From positions 1 to 49,513 of the IMG/VR virus record IMGVR_UViG_3300010939_000123: DNA of 49,513 nt; one strand, 5' to 3'. The DNA comes from a virus. The notes beneath the pieces are model-generated. The model had not been told where the DNA came from. It saw nothing but the letters and a program-made list of their open reading frames with translations, and searched no databases. Numbering within the stretch: the first letter of the stretch is position 1; every line of letters begins with the position of its first letter. Shown here in pieces: positions 29,928-39,508 of the stretch. Position numbers and translations under genes: made by a program.

Positions 29928-32900
29928 CTAATATCCTTGTAGGCCAAAATCCAATGTGCCACCGACATCGGCATCGTTCGTCATTCTTCTTACCACCACG
30001 GTCATCTGTGTTTTCGATCTCGCCGTGATGTCAAGCCATACCCCGACATTCCCCGTCCCGACCAGCATGTAGCCTGTCACGGTAGGTGCCACGTTAAAGA
30101 CCTTTTTGAACACGATGATCGTCCCGCCCACGGCAATGACCACGTTCTCCTGCCGCTCGAAGATATCAATCGCGTCCAGTGTCAACACGCTCTGCGTGAG
30201 GGCGATGTTACTGCTTCCATCGTCGTTTGTGAGCGTGATTTTTTCCTTCCAGAACCGGCCCGATCGTTCCCCCTGGCGGATCTGAGCAAAGGTCGTATAG
30301 CTTGAACCGTCGTCGCTCTGTGCGTATTCGACCTTCATTGTGGTTCCTAGCGGGTCCGGAACGATCTCGGATTCGGTCTGGATGTCAAACTTTGCCGCGT
30401 CGATGATTGATCCGGCATCGACCGGGGGGCCTTCATAACTTCCCGTCACCCGCGTTCCTCTGAGTTCGGGGTTGACCAGGGCGTTCTCTGTCAACTCCGT
30501 GGCGTCCTCGGTCAAATCATCTGTAGCATCGATCCAAAGTTTGTCCGTGAAGACCTCGTGAACCAGACCGGTCTTCACGCCGTTGGGGAAGTGGGCTGCC
30601 TTCCGGTCCGCCGTGACAACGATATTCCTGTCCTTAGTATCGAAGGTCGTGATCATCACCGACGCGGCATTGGTGGAGGCCACGCCCCTTCCAAGAGTAT
30701 CTTTAGAGGTGTTATAGGCTTTGATGAGGTAGGTGTGCGATCCTACTTTCAAGGGCGCTTGTGTCATGAAATGATTGGCGAGGATGTCCTGTTCAATAGA
30801 GACCGAGTTATTCCAGGTCAGGCCCTTCCTGATTTCATAGCCGAAGATATCGATGTCGAGGTTGGGGTTCCAGTTAAAGACCAGGCGGTCCCTGGCTTGA
30901 TCCACAAAGAACCCAATGACATCGGCAGGGGCGATGGTCTTTCCGTTGAAGGTCAAATCGGATATATTGGTCAAGCTATTCTCGTCTGTCACCCGCAGGG
31001 CTACCCGGATTGTTTGATGAGCGGTATTGATAGAGGTTATTCCCCCGACAACCTCCAAATTAAACGTCACCCCATCATAAGAAAGATCCCATTCGCTCTT
31101 GACGATTAAACCAGTCACGCCATACGAGGCCGATGAGAGGAGCAAGAAAAGAGGTTGATCCGGGGCCGACAGCGCGTAATTGATAACTGAAACAGGGGGA
31201 GCCAAGACCTTTATAGTCTTAGTTGAGATGTCAACAGCACCATTATCATCTGTCACTCTGAAGGCAATCGTTTTGGGCCCTGTAGATGTTGAATCGTAGG
31301 ATAAAGCCGCCGGGGTCGCCCCCGTTGCATCGACCTGAAAATTCACACCGTCATAATCTTTATCCCATTCATAAAGGATAATTATTCCGTCCGGGTCAAC
31401 CGATCCAGTTCCATTGACCGTGACGTTTAAGGTAGGTAGTCCCTTGATCGGCGTGGCGGTAAAAATGGCCGTAGGTTTGCGGTTGAATTGGATGACTTCG
31501 ATAAGTACCCAATCGATAAATCCGTTATCGAACTTGGGATCTTTGGATATCACCATGAACTGACGGGCTGTCGAGCCGAGTTTGAATTTCCTTAAGAAGA
31601 CCGGACTCGTGACATCCTTAAAATCCCCGATCTGAATGGCGAATTGATCAAGACCGGTCCTGCACTTATAAGGCACCATCCCGTTCTTATGTGCGTCCAC
31701 CGTTCGCTTGGAAATCCGTCCCGAAACAGTGAGACCGTTGAACTGTGCCTCCGGACCCAACCATCTGGTCTCGATTGTTCTATCGAACACGGCTCTTTCA
31801 GATCCCGGAGACCAGGCATCTTGAGCATCGGCATCGACAAAGACGTCGACCCCTCGATTCTTTCCGTCTCCGTCTTTGTCGTAGAGGACAAGGGACTGAT
31901 TGACGATGCTTTTATCAAACCCTCCGGGCTGAGAATCATCGACCGAAAGAATGTCTTCATCCCAGGGGTCTCCGACCGATGCTCCCGACCTTGGGAACTG
32001 AATGAGACGTAACTTCCCGTCTTCCAGGGGAACTAGGAAAGCTCCGACTAATTGGAGGATTTCATTAACTAACTTCTTCGCCTCGGTCGGCTTATCAATC
32101 ACACGATGCGTCAACCATAGGCTTACGGTATCCGATCCCTTCAAAAAGGTACTGAGGGACGAGAACGAACCCGTATCAATCCACCGCCTTGAAATTAAGG
32201 CTTGGTTGGCCAGGAGATCCTCAAGGACCGTGACAATCTCCTGGTTCTGATAGTCCAGGCGTTCGATATTATCGTTCTGAGGCTTTGGGATCTTTACATC
32301 TAACTGCTTCGTGCGATCCTCTATCTTCAACGTTAAGACACCTTTGACATAAGAATAATCCCGGATGCGTCCGGTAGCGACCAAGGCTAGATCGTTCTTC
32401 GATGTGGCGGTCGGCCTATGGCCTAGCCTTATTTCAACAGGAAGATTCAATAGATTTTCCTCGGTGGCGATTTGAGTCACAATGCCATCAAGATCGGCCA
32501 GTTTTAACGAGAAAGATCCTCGTGCGGTAAGGTGGTTCCGAGGGTCGAGTTTCGTAGCAATAGAAGGGGAATTTTGAATCGCAGGGGCAAGCGTGAAGGG
32601 GAGGGGATGAGATGAAAACTCATAAACCTTTGACGCACCTGCTAGGACTAAGGGAAAGATTGCATTGACACGCTTGACGTTCGGGGTTCTCATCAAGGTT
32701 GATGTGGTCGCAGTCCTGAGCGTGGCCCGGACGACATAGAACTGTGAAAGTGTCGTGATGGTATCTCCGTCTTTTACAACTCCTAGTGATGTGGTCTTAG
32801 CTCCAAGGCTTGCTCCTGACCATGCCGTATATTCGATGTCTGTTTTCTTGGGCGTTCCTGAAACCGGGTCGAAAAAAGCGGGTCGCTGATCCCGGAACGA

Positions 32901-33719
32901 CCAGTTCCCGTTCGAGAGAGGAGTCACGGTCATATCAAGTTGATATTCGGCCCAAGGATCTATTGTGCCGTTGTAGGAATAAGCGGCCATATCGACTTTC
33001 AGGGAAAGTTCGCCTTCGGATATAGTATTTATTAAAGCAAGGCTGACAGACTCCTCCTCCAAGTTGGTCTTTTTACTTGAGCCGTGCCAGATAATATCTT
33101 CATGATGTGCGAAATCAAATGTTTGGGGACGGATCCTTGTAATAAAAAATGCGTATATTCCACCGGGGATAAGAACATCATCAAAAGTAAAAGTAAAATC
33201 GGAAGGGGTAGGGGTTACACTGCTCAAAGGTATTATTGATGATGGAACTGAACCACCTCTTCCAGAAATTGTTCTGTCCTTATTTATTCTTAAAAGGCTT
33301 CCTGAAATCATCCATCCCGCTGTCTTAAAAGCTCCCGTTGATAATGTGATCGTGATTGATTTTAATCTAAACCCTTGGTTTTCAGAGTCCCCCATAGCGA
33401 ATGTTTGATATGTCTCTCCTTTAAGAGGAATCCCCCAAACCGGGTTGGCCGTGAGAGAAATTACACCGATCTGATTAATAAATCCTTGCCGAATTAATGT
33501 CTCCGTTTGTGTTGGATCCCCAACCGCCGCAGGATAGTTTAGGATAACGTTCTTTGTATCGGTAATGTTCGTGTTTCCAACACCCGATCCGTTGACCACG
33601 ATAGCGGGATTTGCAACCGGGTCCACATCTTGGACGGCGGTGATGATCTCAGCATAGGTGACAGGCTCAAAGTTTCCGTCGTCAAGGGCCTTCTGCATTT
33701 TTACGGGGAGCGCGAGCAT
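29928..33719 (-). CDS. tail tip / central fibre protein with PKD-like and Fn3-like domains, 1263 aa
   Basis: Largest gene of the window. A PKD-like domain is visible (FTATPIKGLPTLNVTVNGTG, then SVDPDGIIILYEWDKDYDG), with a second related domain after it. An Fn3-like segment NWNPNLDIDIFGYEIRKGL follows. The N-terminal 600 residues have tail-tip character (NLPVEIRLGHRPTA, LVNEILQLVGAFLVPLEDGK). It starts right at the tape-measure stop, the expected position for a J-like host-recognition protein. Confidence 0.75.
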   Translation of the reverse strand: MLALPVKMQKALDDGNFEPVTYAEIITAVQDVDPVANPAIVVNGSGVGNTNITDTKNVILNYPAAVGDPTQTETLIRQGFINQIGVISLTANPVWGIPLKGETYQTFAMGDSENQGFRLKSITITLSTGAFKTAGWMISGSLLRINKDRTISGRGGSVPSSIIPLSSVTPTPSDFTFTFDDVLIPGGIYAFFITRIRPQTFDFAHHEDIIWHGSSKKTNLEEESVSLALINTISEGELSLKVDMAAYSYNGTIDPWAEYQLDMTVTPLSNGNWSFRDQRPAFFDPVSGTPKKTDIEYTAWSGASLGAKTTSLGVVKDGDTITTLSQFYVVRATLRTATTSTLMRTPNVKRVNAIFPLVLAGASKVYEFSSHPLPFTLAPAIQNSPSIATKLDPRNHLTARGSFSLKLADLDGIVTQIATEENLLNLPVEIRLGHRPTATSKNDLALVATGRIRDYSYVKGVLTLKIEDRTKQLDVKIPKPQNDNIERLDYQNQEIVTVLEDLLANQALISRRWIDTGSFSSLSTFLKGSDTVSLWLTHRVIDKPTEAKKLVNEILQLVGAFLVPLEDGKLRLIQFPRSGASVGDPWDEDILSVDDSQPGGFDKSIVNQSLVLYDKDGDGKNRGVDVFVDADAQDAWSPGSERAVFDRTIETRWLGPEAQFNGLTVSGRISKRTVDAHKNGMVPYKCRTGLDQFAIQIGDFKDVTSPVFLRKFKLGSTARQFMVISKDPKFDNGFIDWVLIEVIQFNRKPTAIFTATPIKGLPTLNVTVNGTGSVDPDGIIILYEWDKDYDGVNFQVDATGATPAALSYDSTSTGPKTIAFRVTDDNGAVDISTKTIKVLAPPVSVINYALSAPDQPLFLLLSSASYGVTGLIVKSEWDLSYDGVTFNLEVVGGITSINTAHQTIRVALRVTDENSLTNISDLTFNGKTIAPADVIGFFVDQARDRLVFNWNPNLDIDIFGYEIRKGLTWNNSVSIEQDILANHFMTQAPLKVGSHTYLIKAYNTSKDTLGRGVASTNAASVMITTFDTKDRNIVVTADRKAAHFPNGVKTGLVHEVFTDKLWIDATDDLTEDATELTENALVNPELRGTRVTGSYEGPPVDAGSIIDAAKFDIQTESEIVPDPLGTTMKVEYAQSDDGSSYTTFAQIRQGERSGRFWKEKITLTNDDGSSNIALTQSVLTLDAIDIFERQENVVIAVGGTIIVFKKVFNVAPTVTGYMLVGTGNVGVWLDITARSKTQMTVVVRRMTNDADVGGTLDFGLQGY

Positions 33720-35851
33720 TAGTTCCTTTCGACGTTAAACGTGACGGGTCCGGTTGAACCGCCCCGGTTGATATGGTTTCCGGCGGACTCCATCACATCC
33801 GCAATGACCCTGTCCCAATTCACACTTTCAGGGTCCAGGGCTTGAACGATGAGATTGATTTCTACGGGCTGGTTTTGACTATTCGGCTGAGATGTGGAAA
33901 GCCCCACACCTGATGGATTCGCCCCGACGCTCGGAATGCTTGCGGACCCTCCGCCAGTTGAGGCGGTTAGGGCCTGTGCTGCTATGCTCGCAGCATTTGC
34001 AAGCCCAGATATAAGCACGGCCTTGGCAAGCGGTATTGTGGCAGGAGGTCCAGGCGGATTAGCAAGGGCAAGAGCTGATGCCACCTTTGCTGAATTCACG
34101 GCGAGAGCGACGCTAAGCGCACGGGACGCTAGAAATATTGCCTTACTTTTTTTCCCCGTGAATGCAACCAAGGCGTTCCCAATGGATACGGCAGCTGTTA
34201 GTTCTGCATTCCGCGTTGCCTGTCTTAAAGAAGCTGTCTGCCTTTCAAGTGCCTGTACGTCCGCCGCAAGTGTTTCTCTTATCTCAAGTTCCCGTAAGGC
34301 CGCTTCTGCCGTCTGCTCAACCCCTACTTCCTCTAGTCTTTGGATCTCGGCAAGCTGGCCCTGCCGCATTTCGATCACTTCAGACAGGGAGAATTTAGAG
34401 ATTTGGATCTCCCTGATTCTATCTGCGAGATCTTGTTCGGCCTCTATATCTCTTATCATCGCTTTCGTCTTTGTGGCATCGGCTTCTGCCTCGATCTGGA
34501 TTAAGAGCGCTTCATTGGATTTTATCTGTGCCAATACGTCTTCTTCCGGACCGTGGAGTCGCGGTGATATCAAGACTGGTTCAGGCGCTGTGCTTGTAAC
34601 TCCTCCTGCACTAGAGGTTGTGGCCTTTGCAATTACCTGTAAGCTTTTGACCCTTGACTCCAATTTTTTGAATATTGAATCGATATCTCCCGTTCCTGAA
34701 AAGATACTAGAGGTCAATTGACTTATTTCTTTATCTAATTTCTGAACCTCGATCCCGGTCCCCTGGATCTCATTCTTTGTTCTATTTATGATCTGTTTTA
34801 ATGTGATTATGCCTTCATCTTTGACGCCCCCAAAATTAAAAGCTTCCAATACTACGAGATTAAACTCTCTTATTTTGAGATTCATCAAATCTATAGTGTC
34901 GCCCCACAATAAAACGCCTCGCCTTGCGCCCTTGAAGGTCAACACCACTCTTTTAACCCACTCGATTGATGTCTTAGCAAAGAGGACTACGCTTTTCGTC
35001 GCACTCAGCAAGGTAAGACCGAGTCCCTGCCCCCATTTAGATAAATCTCCCTGTCTTCTAAACTCCTGAAATTTCTCAATGCCAAAACCTATCCCCACTT
35101 TCACGAAATCAAATAAACCCTCCTTTGCCCTGGTAAATTCATCCTTTGCCTGGCTGACCTGATCTTTGAAGTTTGACCATAGACCAGTAAAGGTCTTCAT
35201 GTTGGCCAGTGCGGCACCGTCTCCGAATTCACCGATGGCATCGATGAGCAGGAGCACCTCTTTTCTTCCGAGTTTACCTTTAGCAGACATGTCCTGCAAT
35301 ACCGAAATATTTTTACCCATTTTCTTTGATAATAGGTCCCACGCCGGGACACCGACCTCGGTCAACTGCCGGTTCATTTCTTCCGCTTGGATTTTGCCCT
35401 TCGTAAACATCTGCCCGACAGCACGGACGATGCTGGTCAGCCTCTCAGCACCGCCGCCTAGTTTTGAGGAAGCGTCTACTAATTTCAGCATCTGCCCGCT
35501 CATCGGATCAAGGCCGAAGGCGCGCATGGTGACAAAACTCCGTGTCACGTCCTGAAGCGATAAAGGCGTGGTCTCGGCAAATACCTTCACCCACTCCAGG
35601 GCTTCCTTCCCGGCGGCTGCCGACCCTTGCAAGGCATTCAACTGAATTCTTAGGTTTTCGAACTCAGACGAGGTCTTCACTAGAGATCTCACTAGCAGCC
35701 CCAGCCCAAGGCCCACAAACGCCGTCTTAAGATTAAAGATGGCCCCCTTCAGTCTTACGGCTGCGGATCGCATCCTGCCTAAGCCCGCGGTGACGCCCTT
35801 GAACGCCGAAGAGGTCAGGTCTCTTGCCCGGATGACGATTTTAGTTTCCAT
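33719..35851 (-). CDS. tail tape measure protein
   Basis: 710 aa. FENLRIQLNALQGSAAAGKE, FAETTPLSLQDVTRSFVTMR and GKIQAEEMNRQLTEVGVPAW are the conserved N-terminal blocks of lambda/TP901-type tape measures; the middle is helical and the C-terminus ends GSTGPVTFNVERN. The length would set tail length. Preceded by G/GT chaperones, as in lambda. Confidence 0.9.
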   Translation of the reverse strand: METKIVIRARDLTSSAFKGVTAGLGRMRSAAVRLKGAIFNLKTAFVGLGLGLLVRSLVKTSSEFENLRIQLNALQGSAAAGKEALEWVKVFAETTPLSLQDVTRSFVTMRAFGLDPMSGQMLKLVDASSKLGGGAERLTSIVRAVGQMFTKGKIQAEEMNRQLTEVGVPAWDLLSKKMGKNISVLQDMSAKGKLGRKEVLLLIDAIGEFGDGAALANMKTFTGLWSNFKDQVSQAKDEFTRAKEGLFDFVKVGIGFGIEKFQEFRRQGDLSKWGQGLGLTLLSATKSVVLFAKTSIEWVKRVVLTFKGARRGVLLWGDTIDLMNLKIREFNLVVLEAFNFGGVKDEGIITLKQIINRTKNEIQGTGIEVQKLDKEISQLTSSIFSGTGDIDSIFKKLESRVKSLQVIAKATTSSAGGVTSTAPEPVLISPRLHGPEEDVLAQIKSNEALLIQIEAEADATKTKAMIRDIEAEQDLADRIREIQISKFSLSEVIEMRQGQLAEIQRLEEVGVEQTAEAALRELEIRETLAADVQALERQTASLRQATRNAELTAAVSIGNALVAFTGKKSKAIFLASRALSVALAVNSAKVASALALANPPGPPATIPLAKAVLISGLANAASIAAQALTASTGGGSASIPSVGANPSGVGLSTSQPNSQNQPVEINLIVQALDPESVNWDRVIADVMESAGNHINRGGSTGPVTFNVERN

Positions 35852-36586
35852 CTTTACCTTTTTTGCCCTTCGGCGGCTTTTGTTCGAAGCACTTCAGGGC
35901 CTCGGATCTGATCACCTGGAAGGCGTCCATGGTCTTGTTGTCCTGGTCCAACACGGCTCCGGCCTCCGGAAGGGCGTGGCACAGGATCCCGACACCGAAG
36001 CCTGAAACGGTGCTGTGACAGTCCCAGAACAGATTGAGGGTGTCATTTGATTCCTGATCGATGTAGGAGACCGGACATTCACGCAGGACAATGCCTCCAC
36101 CCAGATTTTTGAGGAACTTCTTACTTCCTTCTCCGCCGCAGTTCCGCTTTTCGACCTTCCCTTCTAACTGGCAGCTTTCGCAGTCCCATCGCTTGACTTT
36201 TGGCCTGAGACTCCAGCGGACTGCGGCGCGGAGTTTTTTATTTCATCTTCCGTCAACCCGGAGGCATCTTCCATCGTGTCGATGATCTCTGTCACGAGTG
36301 TGGTGCATCCGGGGGCGTCATACAACTCCTGTGCATTGGTGACCGGGACCTTGATGAGCGGATGGCTGAAACCCTCAATCCGGCCGACGTTCTCCAAAAA
36401 CTGACGCTCCTGAACCTCTGCCGAGTTGTCGGAAAACTCTTCTCGAAAACCTTTCCGGCGCTTGTGCTTGATCTGCTTTCCTAAAGCCTGGATCTCCCTG
36501 CGCGTTAAGAGATGAATCTCGACCGTGAAGGGATTTTCCTTCTCCCGGTTCCCGCCCCAGGCGGGTGTGTATATCATGAACTCCAT
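35841..36586 (-). CDS. tail assembly chaperone GT (frameshifted product, 248 aa)
   Basis: Reading the G frame to AAC at 36233, slipping back one base at A_AAA_AAC, gives LRAAVRWSLRPKVKRWDCES, then CQLEGKVEKRNCGGEG and LRECPVSYIDQESNDTLNLF, ending KPPKGKKGKDGN at TAA 35841-35843. This downstream frame has no good start of its own, is open throughout, and overlaps the tape-measure start. It mirrors lambda gpG-T. Four closely spaced Cys suggest a metal knuckle in the T part. Confidence 0.8.
36164..36586 (-). CDS. tail assembly chaperone G, 140 aa
   Basis: Unshifted product: MEFMIYTPAWGGNREKENPF, TVEIHLLTRREIQALGKQI, and VTNAQELYDAPGCTTLVTEI. It lies between tail tube and tape measure. Coats the tape measure during tail assembly together with GT. 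Confidence 0.75.
   Translation of the reverse strand: MEFMIYTPAWGGNREKENPFTVEIHLLTRREIQALGKQIKHKRRKGFREEFSDNSAEVQERQFLENVGRIEGFSHPLIKVPVTNAQELYDAPGCTTLVTEIIDTMEDASGLTEDEIKNSAPQSAGVSGQKSSDGTAKAAS
36233..36239 (-). other. -1 frameshift site A_AAA_AAC
   Basis: On the minus strand the zero-frame codons ATA AAA AAC contain the heptamer AAAAAAC in X_XXY_YYZ phase. It is 70 nt before the G stop, and slipping enters exactly the open T frame. Confidence 0.85.
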
Positions 36587-36625
36587 GGTGTCTCCTCTTG
36601 TCCGCTGCCTCTTTAAAGAAGCGCT

Positions 36626-37768
36626 TCAGTTAAATAACAACGTTGCCTCGTCTTCATTCGCGGTCGGCTTGGCGACCCCCGACAGCGATATCACCGCCTC
36701 GTCACTCTCCGGGCTATCGAGGGGAAACGGATTGAACTCGAACTTGTTCATGTCGATCACGCAGCGCTTTCCTGGCACATCTCCCAGCTTGATCTGGAGG
36801 TCTTTCTGATTGTTCAGGATGGCGTCTCCTGCATATTTGAAATTGGGCTTGGTCAGGTAAAGCTCCAACTCCGCCATGACTTCCCGCGCCTCCGGAGAGC
36901 GAAATCCGTTGGCGACTGCCGAGCCGCAAAGATTGTTTCTTAAGGTCGACTTGTTGGACATCTTGAATTGACCGGAGATCATCTCGACGGCAGCCGCATC
37001 CACCTGGAGATTGCAGCTCACGCCGGAGATCGCATCCCCCGTGGTCGTTCCGGCCGGTTCGTCCGGGACAACAGTTTGCCCGACCGTCTGGGCTGCCGTG
37101 ACGACTGGAGCAACCGTCAGGGTGTCGCCCACAACGTCTGTGACCACACGACCCCCTTCGACATCGACTTTGACCTGAGATCCGATTGAATACTTTGGCC
37201 CGTCTCCGGAGGCGACCACGACGCTGGCATTCCCTGCGGTTTGGGCGGTGGCCACCGTCGAGGATCCGGTGCGGACCACGTCGGCCGCCTCACCCGAGGC
37301 CTCGAACTCCACCTCGCCTTCGCCCGACCACTTGATCGTCAGGTCGTTCACGATCGCGCCCAAAACCGACACGGCAAAGTGATTTGCGAAGAGATGCATC
37401 GACAGGCCTTTCATCGCCGTCTCCAGATCCTTAATGAATGAATAGAGCACGGAGACACCGCCCGTGACCGTCTCGATCCCCATACAGGCCTTGATCAATT
37501 CTCCAATGTCGGGTGCGACCCCCAAGGATCCGGAGGGAACATAGAGCCCTGAAAGGGTGTAGCTTCCGGATCTCTTGCCCAGAATGGTCGCCCCGACGGA
37601 ACGTGTCCCTCTATGGTCCGACCGAGGCTTTTTCTCTTGATTCGGGGTGATGCTGATCTTGTTGAAACTGATGGCGTCTCCCGCGACCGGCCAGAGCAGA
37701 GTATTAAACGCGGTCTGAGGCTTGATGAATCCCTGTCCTTCATAGGGAACTGCATAATCACCTGGCAT
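36626..37768 (-). CDS. major tail tube protein
   Basis: 380 aa. GYTLSGLYVPSGSL-like beta segments (SGSYTLSGLYVPSGSLGVAP), LTIKWSGEGEVEFEASGEAA and QVKVDVEGGRVVTDVVGDTL fit tail tube proteins with an inserted Ig-like domain. It stands between terminator-like and chaperone genes. GGAGAAC precedes ATG. Confidence 0.7.
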   Translation of the reverse strand: MPGDYAVPYEGQGFIKPQTAFNTLLWPVAGDAISFNKISITPNQEKKPRSDHRGTRSVGATILGKRSGSYTLSGLYVPSGSLGVAPDIGELIKACMGIETVTGGVSVLYSFIKDLETAMKGLSMHLFANHFAVSVLGAIVNDLTIKWSGEGEVEFEASGEAADVVRTGSSTVATAQTAGNASVVVASGDGPKYSIGSQVKVDVEGGRVVTDVVGDTLTVAPVVTAAQTVGQTVVPDEPAGTTTGDAISGVSCNLQVDAAAVEMISGQFKMSNKSTLRNNLCGSAVANGFRSPEAREVMAELELYLTKPNFKYAGDAILNNQKDLQIKLGDVPGKRCVIDMNKFEFNPFPLDSPESDEAVISLSGVAKPTANEDEATLLFN

Positions 37769-37811
37769 AGCGTTCTCCTTTCATTCAATGTTGAGGTGGC
37801 GGGACCTTTGA

Positions 37812-38129
37812 TCAGCGTCCCGGTCTTGCCTTCACCCCAGCCTTCGTCGTCTTTACCTCTTCCTGTGGGATAGTAGGGGAAGAGGGGTATCGATGAATTT
37901 TAAAGTTCTCATCTTTTTCAAATTGCTTTGCGATTTCCTCTGTGCAGGGGAGTTTTGTCACACGTTTCGGTTTCGGCATCTCAGGAGGTTCAGCCTTATT
38001 CTTGGCCGCCGCCATCTTCTTTTTATGGTAGGCGACCATCTGCTTCCGATCGAACTGCCGTACCCCAAACGTCCCGATGTCGCGCACCTGCACCAAACCT
38101 TTTCCTAGATATTCCAGTAAACATCTCAT
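37812..38129 (-). CDS. hypothetical tail-module protein, 105 aa
   Basis: MRCLLEYLGKGLVQVRDIGT, FGVRQFDRKQMVAYHKKKM and a basic, proline-rich tail ending GVKARPGR. Position equals small connector genes in other siphophages. Unrecognised. Confidence 0.6.
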   Translation of the reverse strand: MRCLLEYLGKGLVQVRDIGTFGVRQFDRKQMVAYHKKKMAAAKNKAEPPEMPKPKRVTKLPCTEEIAKQFEKDENFKIHRYPSSPTIPQEEVKTTKAGVKARPGR

Positions 38130-38139
38130 CTGCTTCCTC

Positions 38140-38586
38140 CTATAGTCGTGCCTTGTATCGAAAAATGATGGTCTTCTTTGCCGCCAGAAGGTTGGCTAGG
38201 GGGACCACTGTGGAGGCTTCTACCGAGACCGACCGGGCGATGGTGTAGCCCGGAAGGTTCAGAAGGTTATGTTCTAGGACGGCCTGGGCGTCTTTTATTA
38301 TTTTAATGACACCACGGTTGACATCGTCTCCGACGATGGCCCGCTCCGGGCGCATGATTTCTTCGTAGCCCGATATCCGTACCTCCCGGAAGGTCTCTTT
38401 CTTCTTTCCGGGAAGGTGTTCAATCGATTCCGCCCCGTCGGTGATCCCGACCAGAGGGAATTTTGCCTCGGAAGGGAGGACATCATCGTCCGGCCCTTCC
38501 GGGATGATCTCCACCGAGCCCTTCAAGTAATCCATCGTTGGAGCCGTTTTAATCGCCGTTTGAATGGCCTTTAAAAGGGTGTCCAT
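38140..38586 (-). CDS. tail terminator-like protein, 148 aa
   Basis: MDTLLKAIQTAIKTAPTMDY, then FPLVGITDGAESIEHLPGKK and IIKDAQAVLEHNLLNLPGYT, ending KKTIIFRYKARL. The alternating helix/strand pattern and gene position (after gp36-like and before tube) suggest the tail completion/terminator protein. Family assignment is by context. Confidence 0.6.
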   Translation of the reverse strand: MDTLLKAIQTAIKTAPTMDYLKGSVEIIPEGPDDDVLPSEAKFPLVGITDGAESIEHLPGKKKETFREVRISGYEEIMRPERAIVGDDVNRGVIKIIKDAQAVLEHNLLNLPGYTIARSVSVEASTVVPLANLLAAKKTIIFRYKARL

Positions 38587-38588
38587 GT

Positions 38589-38795
38589 TTACAGCCTCGC
38601 GACATCAACCGCAGAGAGGCCCTTCGGAGTCTCTTCAACCCCGCACTCCACCCGCTGTCCTTCCTCAAGCGTTCGCCGACCGCCCATCTGGATGGCGCTG
38701 TGATGGCAGAAGACGTCCCGGACGTCTTCTGATGTGATAAAGCCAAAGCCCTTCGCGTCGTTGAACCACTTTACGTTTCCGCTGTGCCTGGTCAT
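38589..38795 (-). CDS. cold-shock-domain protein
   Basis: 68 aa. SGNVKWFNDAKGFGFITSED holds RNP-1 (KGFGFI) and VFCHHSAI is the RNP-2 block (usually VFVHFSAI). EEGQRVECGVEETPKGLSAV completes the fold. Binds single-stranded nucleic acid. It is embedded between gp36-like and terminator genes with normal spacing, an unusual location for such a gene. Confidence 0.9.
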   Translation of the reverse strand: MTRHSGNVKWFNDAKGFGFITSEDVRDVFCHHSAIQMGGRRTLEEGQRVECGVEETPKGLSAVDVARL

Positions 38796-38810
38796 TTCAT
38801 CTCCTTCGAA

Positions 38811-39251
38811 TTAAAAATTATCCAGCGTTCCCCCCGTTGTCCCTTTCTTCCCCGTAATCCTCCGGTCCGCACCAGAGGCCTTCGCCCCACCGGCTTGATC
38901 CTGCGCCCGCTGCGGGGTCTCTCCCAGGGTCGTCTTTCTATCTGCCAACATCTTGAGCAGCCTGACCCCGTTGTCCCGCCGATCTTTGCGCTGATCCGGG
39001 ACTGCCATCCTCCGTGAATACAGGTTGTAGATCGCCAGGTCAGCCGAGAATCGTGCCACCAGGGGCGGGATCGGCGAGAGCGGCACCGTGTACCGCCCCG
39101 CCAGGTAAGAATCGATCTCCGCGTCGGCATCGACAATCGCCTTGTCGATGACCGCCTGATTCACCACGCCCAGATTCTCGTCGTCGGTCAACTGGATTAG
39201 TTGATCCTCCGAAAGCTGGTTCTTGAGGTCAGCAAGCGTGCTGTACGGCAT
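38811..39251 (-). CDS. Mu gp36-like protein (DUF1320)
   Basis: 146 aa. MPYSTLADLKNQLSEDQLIQ, LTDDENLGVVNQAVIDKAIV, DADAEIDSYLAGRYTVPLSP and LVARFSADLAIYNLYSRRM are the full DUF1320 signature. Head-completion/connector protein of Mu-like phages. Confidence 0.9.
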   Translation of the reverse strand: MPYSTLADLKNQLSEDQLIQLTDDENLGVVNQAVIDKAIVDADAEIDSYLAGRYTVPLSPIPPLVARFSADLAIYNLYSRRMAVPDQRKDRRDNGVRLLKMLADRKTTLGETPQRAQDQAGGAKASGADRRITGKKGTTGGTLDNF

Positions 39252-39254
39252 GGG

Positions 39255-39410
39255 TTATTTCTCTTCCTTTTTTTGTTTCTTTTCTTTAATCTCCTGCACG
39301 GCGCCGGATGCAAGCAATTGCTTGTGTTTCTTTTTGTTGAGATCCACGATCTCGCCCTCTTCAAAAGACTCATCGTCAATGCGAATGGCTGAAACCACTA
39401 AACAGTTCAT
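39255..39410 (-). CDS. small head-module protein, 51 aa
   Basis: ATG 39410 with AAAGGAGGAAAC upstream: MNCLVVSAIRIDDESFEEGE, IVDLNKKKHKQLLASGAV, then a Lys/Glu tail. EGE.V.L...HKQLLASGAV resembles the Mu gp35-like small proteins next to gp36. The overlapping minus-strand frame 39197-39379 is a shadow. Confidence 0.65.
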   Translation of the reverse strand: MNCLVVSAIRIDDESFEEGEIVDLNKKKHKQLLASGAVQEIKEKKQKKEEK

Positions 39411-39508
39411 GTTTCCTCCTTTTTAATGAGCATTCCATCCAGTTTGCCAAAAAGGTCGATTTCCCGATTCCACCTTCAAGGGGGGGCTTTCGCCCCCCGA
39501 TCACGAGG

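Noticed and set aside
35912-36100. 62-aa minus-strand ORF between G and tape measure
   Set aside because: It is a shadow of the T frame, which is open across the whole interval and reached by frameshift.
39197-39379. 60-aa minus-strand ORF rich in Arg/Lys
   Set aside because: Another minus-strand frame (39255-39410) has a strong ribosome site and a gp35-like sequence.
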